A stretch of DNA of 64,000 nucleotides from Streptomyces sp. CB02923 (lineage in GTDB: Bacteria > Actinomycetota > Actinomycetes > Streptomycetales > Streptomycetaceae). The DNA lies in the NCBI RefSeq assembly GCF_001905005.1, contig NZ_LWKZ01000024.1, positions 119,427 to 183,426 on the forward strand, written 5' to 3'. Made by a program: the position numbers and the translations under genes. Position 1 is the first letter of the stretch; every line of letters begins with the position of its first letter. The notes beneath the pieces are model-generated. The model was not told the origin of the DNA. It did not search any database and saw nothing but the letters and a program-made list of their open reading frames with translations. Shown piece by piece: positions 51,564-58,965 of the stretch.

Positions 51564-52775
51564 TCACGGCTCCAGGCGGGCGATGCGCCCGTCCTCCCCC
51601 GCCGCCCAGCAGCCGAAGTCCGCGGCGCAGCCGACGGTGTCGTACGAGCCGTCGTCGAAGGCGTGCCAGGAGCGGCCGCCGTCGAGTGTGACGTCGCTGC
51701 CCGTCGGGCCGACGGCCAGGGCGACGCGCGTGGTGCGGGGGAACCACGCCACCCCGGACCGGTAGCGCTTCGGCGGCCTGGCGGACGCCTGCCAGGACGC
51801 GCCGCCGTCCGCGCTCACCGCGGCGGCCTTCGGTGAGGGCTTGCCGGTCCGGTGGTCACCGCCGACCGCGAGTCCGTGCGTACGGTCGCGGAAGGCCAGG
51901 CCGAAGACGCCGCGTGCCGGGTCGCCCGCCGGAACCGGCGTCTCGGACACGGTCCAGCTGCGCCCGCGGTCCGGGGAGTACAGGACACGGCTCTTCGCCG
52001 CGCCGCCGGTGGCGAACCACGCGTCGTACGCGCCGGAGCTGACCAGGCACTGGCCGCTGGCCGCGAAGGACGCCTCGCCCGGCTGGGCGGGCGGCATGCC
52101 GCGGGTGGGCAGCACCCGCCAGTTCCGGCCGCCGTCGACGGTGGACAGGATGCGGTACGTCCCGTCGACGGGGTCGGCGAGCGCGATGCCGTGGCTGCTG
52201 TCGAAGAAGGTCATGCAGTCGTAGAAGGCGCGCGGGTCGGTGTTGCGGAAGCTCTCGGTCCAGGTGGCGCCGCCGTCGTCCGTACGGAAGACCCGGGACG
52301 CTTCGCCCTCGCCGGCCGCCAGGGCCACGGCGTGGCGCGCGTCGAACGCCTCGATGTCGCGGAACTCCAGCGCTTCGGCGCCCGGTGGTGAGACGTCGCG
52401 CCAGTGGTCGCCGCCGTCGCGGGTACGCAGTACGGTCCCGCCGGTGCCGGCGACCCAGGCGGTGCTGCGGCTGACGGCGGCCAGACCGCGGAAGCGCGCG
52501 TCGGAGTCGCTGTCCTTCAGGTCCCAGCCGCCCGCCAGCGCCGCGGACGCGGTCAGCGGCGCGGCGAACCGTGCGGCGGCGGACGCCTGCGTCTGCGTCT
52601 GCGTCTGCGTCTGTGCCTGCGCCTGCGTCTGCGTCTGCGTCTGTGCCGATACGGGGGCCGTGCCCGCGGCACCGAGCGCCGCGGCACAGGCCACCGCCCA
52701 CACCCCGCGCCCGCCTCTCCGGCGCCCCCGCTGTCCTGACCGTCCCGGCTTCCCCATGACCCTCATGACCCTCAT
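51564..52775 (-). CDS. Secreted beta-propeller (BNR/Ycf48-like) protein with Gln-Thr repeat
   Basis: 403 residues from ATG 52775; two more in-frame ATGs follow at 52766 and 52757 (repeat ATGAGGGTC), and MGKPGRSG at 52757 may be the true start. Signal peptide (GVWAVACAAALGAAGTAPVSA), then AQTQTQTQAQAQTQTQ encoded by a GTCTGC hexanucleotide repeat at about 52590-52645. The rest is six to seven blades with the BNR signature SxDxGxxW: RTRDGGDHW, RTDDGGATW, STVDGGRNW, YSPDRGRSW, VSADGGASW, LDGGRSW. Like photosystem II assembly factor Ycf48-type or WD40/YVTN oxidoreductase annotations, but true function unknown. Confidence 0.82.
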   Translation of the reverse strand: MRVMRVMGKPGRSGQRGRRRGGRGVWAVACAAALGAAGTAPVSAQTQTQTQAQAQTQTQTQTQASAAARFAAPLTASAALAGGWDLKDSDSDARFRGLAAVSRSTAWVAGTGGTVLRTRDGGDHWRDVSPPGAEALEFRDIEAFDARHAVALAAGEGEASRVFRTDDGGATWTESFRNTDPRAFYDCMTFFDSSHGIALADPVDGTYRILSTVDGGRNWRVLPTRGMPPAQPGEASFAASGQCLVSSGAYDAWFATGGAAKSRVLYSPDRGRSWTVSETPVPAGDPARGVFGLAFRDRTHGLAVGGDHRTGKPSPKAAAVSADGGASWQASARPPKRYRSGVAWFPRTTRVALAVGPTGSDVTLDGGRSWHAFDDGSYDTVGCAADFGCWAAGEDGRIARLEP

Positions 52776-52950
52776 GACGCTGGAAGCTAGCCCAGCCGGG
52801 ACGCCCCGTCCAGAGATCCCCGTACCGCCCTCCGCCGGTGCCTCGCCTCGCGCGGGCCCGGCGCCCCTCCTACTGTGCTGAACAGGGGTGCGGAAGCAGC
52901 CGGGGGGCGACGCGGGAGGAGACGGCGATGGACCGGCAGGAGATCCGCTC

Positions 52951-53265
52951 ATGAACGCGCCGCCGCCGGTGGCGGTGACCGACGACCGCGGCGCGAACCG
53001 CTACGAGGCCCGGCTCGGCGGCGAAGTGGCGGGCGTGGCGGCCTATCTGCGCGCCGAAGGGCTCATCGCCCTCGTCCACACCGAGGTCGACCCGGTGTAC
53101 GAGGGCAACGGCGTCGGTTCGGCGCTGACGCGGCACGCGCTGGACGCGGCGCGGGCGGAGGGGCTGCGGGTGCTGGCCGTGTGCCCGTTCGTCGCGGGCT
53201 GGATGGCGCGGCACCCCGAGTACGGGGATCTCGCGTACGAGAACCGCAGCGCGGTGACGGACTGA
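52951..53265 (+). CDS. NATD1/YjdJ-type small GNAT acetyltransferase
   Basis: 104 residues from ATG 52951 (AGGAGA 8 bases upstream). Pattern NRYEARLGGEVAGVAAYLRA, ALVHTEVDPVYEGNGVGSAL (acetyl-CoA loop GNGVGSAL), LRVLAVCPFVAGWMARHPEY is the compact GCN5-related family (YjdJ, NATD1). The Cys-Pro-Phe-Val segment is conserved in the family. Substrate unknown. Confidence 0.9.
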   Translation: MNAPPPVAVTDDRGANRYEARLGGEVAGVAAYLRAEGLIALVHTEVDPVYEGNGVGSALTRHALDAARAEGLRVLAVCPFVAGWMARHPEYGDLAYENRSAVTD

Positions 53266-53268
53266 CGT

Positions 53269-53313
53269 CGGCCGCCCCCGGCTGCCCCCTCCCAGGGAGG
53301 GCCGGGGCGGCCG
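53269..53313. terminator. Bidirectional hairpin between convergent acetyltransferase and sigma factor genes
   Basis: CGGCCGCCCC (53269-) pairs with GGGGCGGCCG ending 53313; inner CCCTCCC/GGGAGGG at 53287-53300 extends it. Confidence 0.7.
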
Positions 53314-53319
53314 GAGACC

Positions 53320-54864
53320 TCACCCGGTCCGGCAGATCCAGACCGGTCCCCAGCCCCACCAGCCCCAGTGACAGTGTTCGGACGGGGACGGAGTGGGCGT
53401 GGGTGTCGGGGTAGGCGTGATCGTGGGCGTGATCGTCGGGCTGGGCGTAGGCGTGGGCGTGGGCCGCGCCGTGGGGCTGCCGGTCGGTACGGGTGTGGGG
53501 ACGGCGGTGGGCCGTGTGGGCCCGCCGGTCGGTGCGGACGCCGTCGGGTCCGGGCCGGGGCTCGTCGCTGGTCCGGTGGGGGCCGGGGTGGGGCCCGGCC
53601 GCCCGGTGCCGGACGGTGCGGGCGCCTGTGACGCGGACGGCGCGGGAGCTTGCGAGGCGGCCGGCGCGCCCGCACGGGGCGCCGGTGGCGCACTGGCCGT
53701 GCCGCGCGCTGCCGGTGCCGGCGGAGCGTCCGGAGCGCCGGTGGGTGCGGAGGTCGCCGACCGGTCCGCCGTGGCATCGGGCGCCGCCCGGCCCGCGCCG
53801 CCGCTCCCGGACTCCCCCGGTGCCGCGGCCGTCCGCTCGGCGGCCGGTGACGCGTCGCCGCCGGTCAGCGCGACGCCCGCGGCGACCGCCACACCGGCGA
53901 CCACCGCAACACCGACGCCCGCGACGGTGGCGGCCACCGGCCCGGCCTGCCCGATCTGGCCGCGCAGCAGCTGCCGTACGGACCTCGGTACGGAGGTGAG
54001 CGCGTGCTGCACGGAGGCGGCCGCGCCGCTCCCGGCCGCGTGGCCGCCGGCCGCCGCGGCCCCGGCGCCCGCGAGCGGCAGCAGGAACTTCGCCGAACCG
54101 CCCGCCAGGAGCACCAGCAGCGCGGGCCCGGTGAGCGCGGGCAGCCGGTCGTTGGCCCGGGTCAGCAGTGCCATCCGGGCCCGGCAGTCGGGGCAGCCCG
54201 CGAGGTGGCCCGCGACCCCGTCGGCCTGTTTCGCGGTGGCCTCGCCCCGTACGAACGCGGGCATCCGCCGCCAGTGCACCTCGCACGCCGGGTCGTCGGG
54301 CGTTCCGGGCACCGAGCCGAGGAACGCCTGCCGCATGCCCTCCCTGGCCCGGTGCAGCAGGACGGCCGTCGCGCCCTTGCCCGCCCCGATCGCCCTGCCG
54401 ACCTCTTCCAGCGGCTGGTCCTCGGCCTCCGCGAGCCACAGGGCCGTGACCCAGCGCTGCGGGAGCCGCCCCATGACGCGGGCGAGCAGATCGACGTAGG
54501 CGACGCGCTGTGCCGGGTCGGCCTGCTCGGCCGCGGGCGAGCTGCCGGGCCACGCCGGGCCGGTGCCGGGCCACGCCGGGCCGTCCTCGGGGTCCTGCGG
54601 TATCTCGCGGGCGGCGGCCGCTCCGACGGCCGAGGCGAGGTGGCGGATGGTGGTGCGGAGGTAGGCCGGGACGTTGTCGATGCGGTGGCCGGACCGGATG
54701 CGGCGCCAGACCCGGAAGTGCGCCTCGGCGACGAGGTCCTCCGCGAGCCAGGCGCTCGTCGTCAGCGAGCGCGCGTAGGCGACCAGACGCGGGTGCTCAC
54801 GCTCGTAGAGCCGGGTGTAGTCGTCCGCCGCCGACGCCGGGGACTCTGCGGATACTTCGGACAT
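53320..54864 (-). CDS. ECF sigma factor fused to a zinc-binding anti-sigma domain, membrane helix and Pro/Thr-rich tail
   Basis: 514 residues. Region 2: YEREHPRLVAYARSLTTSAW and LAEDLVAEAHFRVWRRI (about 18-57). Region 4: LPQRWVTALWLAEAEDQPLE and VGRAIGAGKGATAVLLHRAR (about 133-175). Then a zf-HC2 anti-sigma motif, VAGHLAGCPDCRARM (H-x3-C-x2-C, about 217-231), hydrophobic segments (LTGPALLVLLAGG; AATVAGVGVAVVAGVAVAAG), and about 150 residues rich in Pro, Thr, Ala and Ser ending in a tryptophan-rich tail HCHWGWWGWGPVWICRTG. Known ECF groups (for example ECF52) carry such C-terminal anti-sigma extensions. Expected role: membrane-tethered sigma factor sensing an outside signal. ATG 54864. Confidence 0.85.
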   Translation of the reverse strand: MSEVSAESPASAADDYTRLYEREHPRLVAYARSLTTSAWLAEDLVAEAHFRVWRRIRSGHRIDNVPAYLRTTIRHLASAVGAAAAREIPQDPEDGPAWPGTGPAWPGSSPAAEQADPAQRVAYVDLLARVMGRLPQRWVTALWLAEAEDQPLEEVGRAIGAGKGATAVLLHRAREGMRQAFLGSVPGTPDDPACEVHWRRMPAFVRGEATAKQADGVAGHLAGCPDCRARMALLTRANDRLPALTGPALLVLLAGGSAKFLLPLAGAGAAAAGGHAAGSGAAASVQHALTSVPRSVRQLLRGQIGQAGPVAATVAGVGVAVVAGVAVAAGVALTGGDASPAAERTAAAPGESGSGGAGRAAPDATADRSATSAPTGAPDAPPAPAARGTASAPPAPRAGAPAASQAPAPSASQAPAPSGTGRPGPTPAPTGPATSPGPDPTASAPTGGPTRPTAVPTPVPTGSPTARPTPTPTPSPTITPTITPTPTPTPTPSPSEHCHWGWWGWGPVWICRTG

Positions 54865-55139
54865 GAACGGACAACCCCTGACGTGACACCCCCGGCCCGG
54901 AACTGTACCCCGGCACCGGCCGGGCCCGGGGTCCGGTCACCGGCTTTCACTTCCGGGCAGACCTCTTCCGGTTCTGGCGGCCTTGCACAGATTTTGTAAG
55001 CGTAAGGAGCGCATATCCCCGCAATCAAAAGTTCGTGACGCACTTCACGCAGCCGTTCGGTGCACTGGCGTAATACACGGCGCGTCTTACGGGTCGTAGA
55101 GGCAAGGACCCGTACACACGAACACCCAGGGAGCCGGAG

Positions 55140-55553
55140 ATGTCCCACGTCATCGACCAAGCCGTTCAGGCCCGACTCATCGCGACCGTGCCCCGGTCGA
55201 GGAAGGTGCCCGCCCGGCTGCGCTACGACAGCGGCGACCCGCTCGCGGTGCAGGTCGTCTTCCCGCCGGTGGCGTCGCTGGACGGGGCGGAGGTCGTGTG
55301 GACGTTCGCCCGCGATCTGCTGACGGCGGGCCTGCGGGAGCCGTCCGGCAGGGGCGACGTGCACATCTGGCCGTGCGGCCCGGACAACACGATGCTGGAG
55401 TTCCACACCGCCGACGGTCTGGCGATGGTGCAGTTCCAGGCCCGTGACCTGCGCAGGTTCCTGATGCGCTCGTACGGTGTCGTGGCCCTGGGCAGCGAGG
55501 GCCGCCATCTGGACATCGAAGGCGACCTCGCGGCCCTGCTGCGGGAGGCGTAG
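55140..55553 (+). CDS. SsgA-like sporulation/cell division protein (SALP), copy 1
   Basis: 137 residues, standard length. SALP pattern: IDQAVQARLIATVPRSRKVP, ARLRYDSGDPLAVQVVFPP, VVWTFARDLLTAGLREPSG, GDVHIWPC, MLEFHTADGLAMVQFQARDL RRFL (split) and the C-terminal DIEGDLAALL. SALPs exist only in morphologically complex actinobacteria and steer septum placement, peptidoglycan turnover or spore maturation. ATG 55140, GGGAGCCGGAG upstream. The 275-base gap to the divergent sigma factor gene probably holds promoters for both. A paralogue lies 5.1 kb downstream. Confidence 0.93.
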   Translation: MSHVIDQAVQARLIATVPRSRKVPARLRYDSGDPLAVQVVFPPVASLDGAEVVWTFARDLLTAGLREPSGRGDVHIWPCGPDNTMLEFHTADGLAMVQFQARDLRRFLMRSYGVVALGSEGRHLDIEGDLAALLREA

Positions 55554-55579
55554 GCGGCCGGGTGCGGCCGTCCTGCCTC

Positions 55580-56464
55580 TCAGCCGCGCCCGAGAAGGGT
55601 GTTCAGCTCGCCGTAGTCGAGGCCGCCCGCCAGCGTGTCGTACGTGCCGGTGGCCAGAAGCTCACGGGCGGCGGCGCGGACCAGGGCGTGCGCCGCCTGC
55701 GCGATGCCCGCGCCGACGCTGACCCGGGCGGCGCCCAGTGCGCCCAGTTCGGCCACGGGCGGCGCTCCAGGGCCTGCCATCACGTTCAGCGGGGCCGTGA
55801 TACCCGCAGCCAGCGCCCGTACGGCCGCGGGGTGCGCGACGCCCGGCACGAAGATCCCGTCCGCTCCTGCCGCCACGTAGACGGACGCCCGTTCCAGCGT
55901 CTCCTTCAGCCGTGCCTCCTCGTCCTCGCCCACCGCCGACAGGTAGGTGTCGATCCGGGCGTTGAGGAACAGCGGCACACCGGCCGCGTCGGCCGCCCGG
56001 CGCGCGGCGGTGAGCCGGGCCGCCTGCTCCCGGGCGGGCCGCAGCGGGGCGGGCCCGCCGTGCGTGGCGTCCTCGATGTTGACGCCGACGGCGCCCGCCG
56101 CGACGACTCCGCGGACCGTTTCGGCCACGTCCTCCGGGCCGTCCCCGTAGCCGCTCTCGATGTCCGCGGTGACGGGGACCGTGACGGCGGCGGCGATCCG
56201 TGCGATCAGATCCAGCGCCCGTCCGCGGCCGAGCCGGTCGCCGTCCGGCACCCCCAGGCTCCAGGCGACACCGGCGCTGGTGGTGGCGATGGCCGGCGCC
56301 CCCGCCGCTTCGACGATGCGCGCACTCGCGGTGTCCCAGGCGTTGGGCAGCACCAGCGGTGCCCGGTGCCGCCGGGCGTCGTCGTGCAGGGCGCGGAAGG
56401 CGCGGGCCTTGTCCGCGGGCGCAGGGGCCGGGGCCTGGGCGCGCTCGGCGTCTGTGGTGTCCAT
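55580..56464 (-). CDS. Isocitrate lyase/PEP mutase family protein
   Basis: 294 residues from ATG 56464. Barrel of the ICL/PEPM superfamily: LVLPNAWDTASARIVEAAGA, AIATTSAGVAWSLGVPDG, VPVTADIESGYGDGPEDVAE (metal Asp/Glu), GVNIEDATHGGPAPLRP, FLNARIDTYLSAVGEDEEAR, GADGIFVPGV and PLNVMAGPGAPPVAELGALG. The cysteine loop of true isocitrate lyase and PEP mutase (KKCGH / EDKxFPKxNS) is missing, so this belongs to the oxaloacetate hydrolase/carboxyphosphonoenolpyruvate-like side group; the reaction is not determined. Convergent with SALP copy 1 (26-base gap). Confidence 0.85.
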   Translation of the reverse strand: MDTTDAERAQAPAPAPADKARAFRALHDDARRHRAPLVLPNAWDTASARIVEAAGAPAIATTSAGVAWSLGVPDGDRLGRGRALDLIARIAAAVTVPVTADIESGYGDGPEDVAETVRGVVAAGAVGVNIEDATHGGPAPLRPAREQAARLTAARRAADAAGVPLFLNARIDTYLSAVGEDEEARLKETLERASVYVAAGADGIFVPGVAHPAAVRALAAGITAPLNVMAGPGAPPVAELGALGAARVSVGAGIAQAAHALVRAAARELLATGTYDTLAGGLDYGELNTLLGRG

Positions 56465-56646
56465 GCGCCACAGTCCAACAGGAGCGGGGGTGCGGCTCCG
56501 GCGAGTTTCCGACATGTACGTCGCCCGGTCCGCCGCCTGCCGGGGAGCCCGCCCGGGGCTCTCGCGGTGGCCGCTTGACTTCGAGTGCGCTCCAGCAGGA
56601 ACAGTGTTTCCCGAAGCGATCACGCACTCTTTCGAGGAGCACCACC

Positions 56647-57615
56647 ATGCGCACCACCACGCTCGGCAGCACCGGCCCCGAGGTCGGCGTCATCGGTCTC
56701 GGCTGCATGGGCATGACCCACGCCTACGACCCGGACGGCCGCGACGACGCCACCTCCGTCGATGTGCTCCGGCAGGCGCTCGACCTCGGTGCGACGCTGA
56801 TCGACACAGCCGACGTCTACGGCCCGTACACCAACGAGGAGCTGGTGGGCCGGGCGCTGGCGGGCGGCCACCGGGAGCGGGCGGTGCTGGCCACGAAGGT
56901 CGGGCTGGAGTCCGCCGCGGACAAGCCCGGCGATCACACCGCGCTGGTGCGCAACGGCCGTCCCGAGCACATCCGCCGCTCCATCGACGCGAGCCTGCGC
57001 CGCCTGGGCACCGATTACGTGGACCTCTACCAGCTGCACCGGGTGGACCCCGAGGTGCCGGTCGAGGAGAGCTGGGGCGCGCTGGCCGAGGCCGTCCAGG
57101 CGGGCAAGGCCCGGCAGATCGGCCTGTCGGAGCCGACCGTCGAGGAGATCCGGCGCGCGCAGGCCGTGCACCCGGTCGCCTCCGTACAGTCCGAACTGTC
57201 GCTGTGGACCCGCGAGGCCCTCGGCGAGGTGCTGCCGTACTGCGAAGAGCAGGGCATCGCCTTCCTGCCGTTCTCGCCGCTCGGCCGCGGCTTCCTGACC
57301 GGCAGCATCGCCTCCTTCGACGAGCTGCCGCAGGACGACTTCCGCCGCCGGCTGCCGCGCTTCCAGCAGGACGCGCTGAAGACCAACCTGGAGCTGGTGG
57401 GCAAGGTCCGCGCCATCGCCGGGCAGTACGGCGTCTCGCCCGCGCAGGTCGCCCTCGCGTGGGTGCTCGCCCAGGGGCAGTACGTCATCCCGATCCCGGG
57501 CACCAAGACCCCGAAGTACCTGGTGGACAACACCGGCGCGGCGGACATCAGCCTGCCGTCCGCCGCCCTGGCCGAGCTCGACGCCCTGCCGGCGGCGGAG
57601 GGCACGCGCTACTGA
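56647..57615 (+). CDS. Aldo/keto reductase
   Basis: 322 residues from ATG 56647 (GAGGAG upstream). Family marks: GVIGLGCMGMTHAY, LIDTADVYGPYTNEELVGRA with catalytic D and Y, VLATKVGLE (K), YVDLYQLHRVDPEVPVEESW (H), GLSEPTVEEIRRAQAVHPVA, LPFSPLGRGFLTG and IPIPGTKTPKYLVDN. AKR13/YakC-like. Role: NADPH-dependent reduction of aldehydes or ketones. The stop codon starts a 16-bp repeat array shared with the convergent TetR gene end. Confidence 0.92.
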   Translation: MRTTTLGSTGPEVGVIGLGCMGMTHAYDPDGRDDATSVDVLRQALDLGATLIDTADVYGPYTNEELVGRALAGGHRERAVLATKVGLESAADKPGDHTALVRNGRPEHIRRSIDASLRRLGTDYVDLYQLHRVDPEVPVEESWGALAEAVQAGKARQIGLSEPTVEEIRRAQAVHPVASVQSELSLWTREALGEVLPYCEEQGIAFLPFSPLGRGFLTGSIASFDELPQDDFRRRLPRFQQDALKTNLELVGKVRAIAGQYGVSPAQVALAWVLAQGQYVIPIPGTKTPKYLVDNTGAADISLPSAALAELDALPAAEGTRY

Positions 57616-57720
57616 GGGCACCCGTTGCTGAGGACGCCCGTCGCTGAGGACGCCCGTTACTGAGGGCGTCCGTTACTGAGGGCGTCCGTTACTGAGTGCG
57701 TCCGTTACTGAGAACGCCCC
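57613..57720. repeat. 16-bp tandem repeat, seven units, carrying stop codons for both strands
   Basis: TGAGGGCGTCCGTTAC-type units start at 57613 (the AKR stop codon), 57629, 57645, 57661, 57677, 57693 and 57709 (partial). In the unit junction CGTTACTGAG, TGA stops plus-strand frames and TAA (from TTA) stops minus-strand frames; the convergent TetR gene ends on such a TAA at 57689 and its last residues VLSNGRTQ are repeat-encoded. Confidence 0.93.
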
Positions 57721-58351
57721 GGCCGTCCGCGCCCCCGGCGTCAGCCTCCCCCGCCCCGTCGAAGAGCTGCGCCAGCTGCATGTCCAGGAGCTGGACGGCC
57801 TTCGCAGGGGTGTGGACTTCCAGCAGGATGTACGTCGAGAGACCGTCGGCCAGGCTGATCAGCACCATCGCCTCGTCGTCGGCGTCCCGTTCCGGGCGTA
57901 CCTCGCCGCGTTGCATGGCCAGCCGCAGCTGGTCGGCGAAGAAGGAGCGCAGCCGGGGGACGCCCTCGCGGGCGTCGGTGCGCAGGGAGGCGTCGTGGAC
58001 GGCCCGGTTGAAGTGGGCCACGCCCACCAGGAAGCCGGTGCGGCTCTGTTCGTCCAGGGGCAGCATCCCGGTCAGGCAGGCGCGCAGGATGTCGCGGGGC
58101 GCGGGCTCCCCCTCCAGCGCCTCGATCCGGGCGCGGATGCGCTGCTGGGCGAGGGTCTCGATGTAGCGCAGCGCGAAGACGAGCATCTCGTCCTTGGTGC
58201 GGAAGTAGTGCTGGAGCCGCCCCAGGGAGATGCCCGCCTCGGCGGCGACGTCCCGCAGGCTCGCGGCTTCCAGGCCCCGGCTGCTCGCGATCCGCCACAG
58301 CGCCTGGGAGATCTCCCGGCGCCGCGCCTCATGGTCCACCTTCTTCGGCAC
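57689..58351 (-). CDS. TetR/BetI-like transcriptional regulator
   Basis: 220 residues. Helix-turn-helix: HEARRREISQALWRIASSRG, LEAASLRDVAAEAGISLGRL, QHYFRTKDEMLVFALRY. BetI-type ligand domain follows (SLADGLSTYILLEVHTPAKA). The last eight residues come from repeat DNA shared with the AKR end, so the natural C-terminus was probably a little different. Divergent from the PH-domain operon; palindromes at 58378-58427 are likely its operators. Confidence 0.87.
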   Translation of the reverse strand: MPKKVDHEARRREISQALWRIASSRGLEAASLRDVAAEAGISLGRLQHYFRTKDEMLVFALRYIETLAQQRIRARIEALEGEPAPRDILRACLTGMLPLDEQSRTGFLVGVAHFNRAVHDASLRTDAREGVPRLRSFFADQLRLAMQRGEVRPERDADDEAMVLISLADGLSTYILLEVHTPAKAVQLLDMQLAQLFDGAGEADAGGADGRGVLSNGRTQ

Positions 58352-58377
58352 GTGACCGTGGCCTCGCCTTCTTTTTA

Positions 58378-58427
58378 CAAGTCGCTCGTACCGTTATAAC
58401 GTACCGCTACTCAATACACGCGACTTG
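58378..58427. promoter_or_regulatory. Compound palindrome between TetR and PH-domain genes
   Basis: CGTTATAACG (58392-58401) is a perfect 10-bp palindrome in an AT-rich patch, and CAAGTCGC (58378-58385) is repeated inverted as GCGACTTG (58420-58427). Probable TetR operator and divergent promoters. Confidence 0.6.
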
Positions 58428-58446
58428 CCAAAGAACGGGGACCCTC

Positions 58447-58965
58447 ATGCCCGCACCCGCCACTCCCCTGCTGCGGCCACCCCGCAACCGCGTCGATCCC
58501 CGCGCCCGCCGCTGGTGGACCGTCCAGGCGCTGCTGACGGTCAGCGGGCCGATGCTGGTCACCGCGCTCGCCCTGGCGGTCTGCTCGGTGCTGTTGTTCC
58601 CCGGCGCGCTGCCCTGGCTCGGCCCGCTCCTGCTGGTCGTCCTGGTCCTGCCGGCGCTCGGCTATCTGCTGGTCATGCCGCGGTGGCGGTACTCCGTGCA
58701 CGCCTGGGAGCTGGGCAGCCGCGCGGTGTACGCGGCGGGCGGGTGGTTCTGGCAGAAGCGGCGGATCGCGCCGCTGTCGCGGGTGCAGACCGTGGATACC
58801 GTGCGCGGCCCCGTACAGCAGCGGTTCGGGCTCGCGACGGTCACCGTCACCACCGCCTCCACCGCCGGGGACGTGAAGATAGCCGGGCTGTCCGACGCGG
58901 ACGCCGAGGAGCTGTCGCGGCGGATCGGCGAGGCCGCGCAGGCCGTGCCGGGTGATGCCGCATGA
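58447..58965 (+). CDS. Bacterial PH-domain membrane protein, YdbS-like
   Basis: 172 residues. Basic N-terminus, two transmembrane helices (VSGPMLVTALALAVCSVLLF and LLLVVLVLPALGYLLVMP), then one bPH2 domain: RWRYSVHAWELGSRAVYAAG, QKRRIAPLSRVQTVDTVRGP, RFGLATVTVTTASTAGDV. Homologues YdbS/YdbT of Bacillus protect against certain bacteriocins and amyloliquecidin-type compounds; the general role is unknown. Its stop overlaps the next start by ATGA. Confidence 0.87.
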   Translation: MPAPATPLLRPPRNRVDPRARRWWTVQALLTVSGPMLVTALALAVCSVLLFPGALPWLGPLLLVVLVLPALGYLLVMPRWRYSVHAWELGSRAVYAAGGWFWQKRRIAPLSRVQTVDTVRGPVQQRFGLATVTVTTASTAGDVKIAGLSDADAEELSRRIGEAAQAVPGDAA

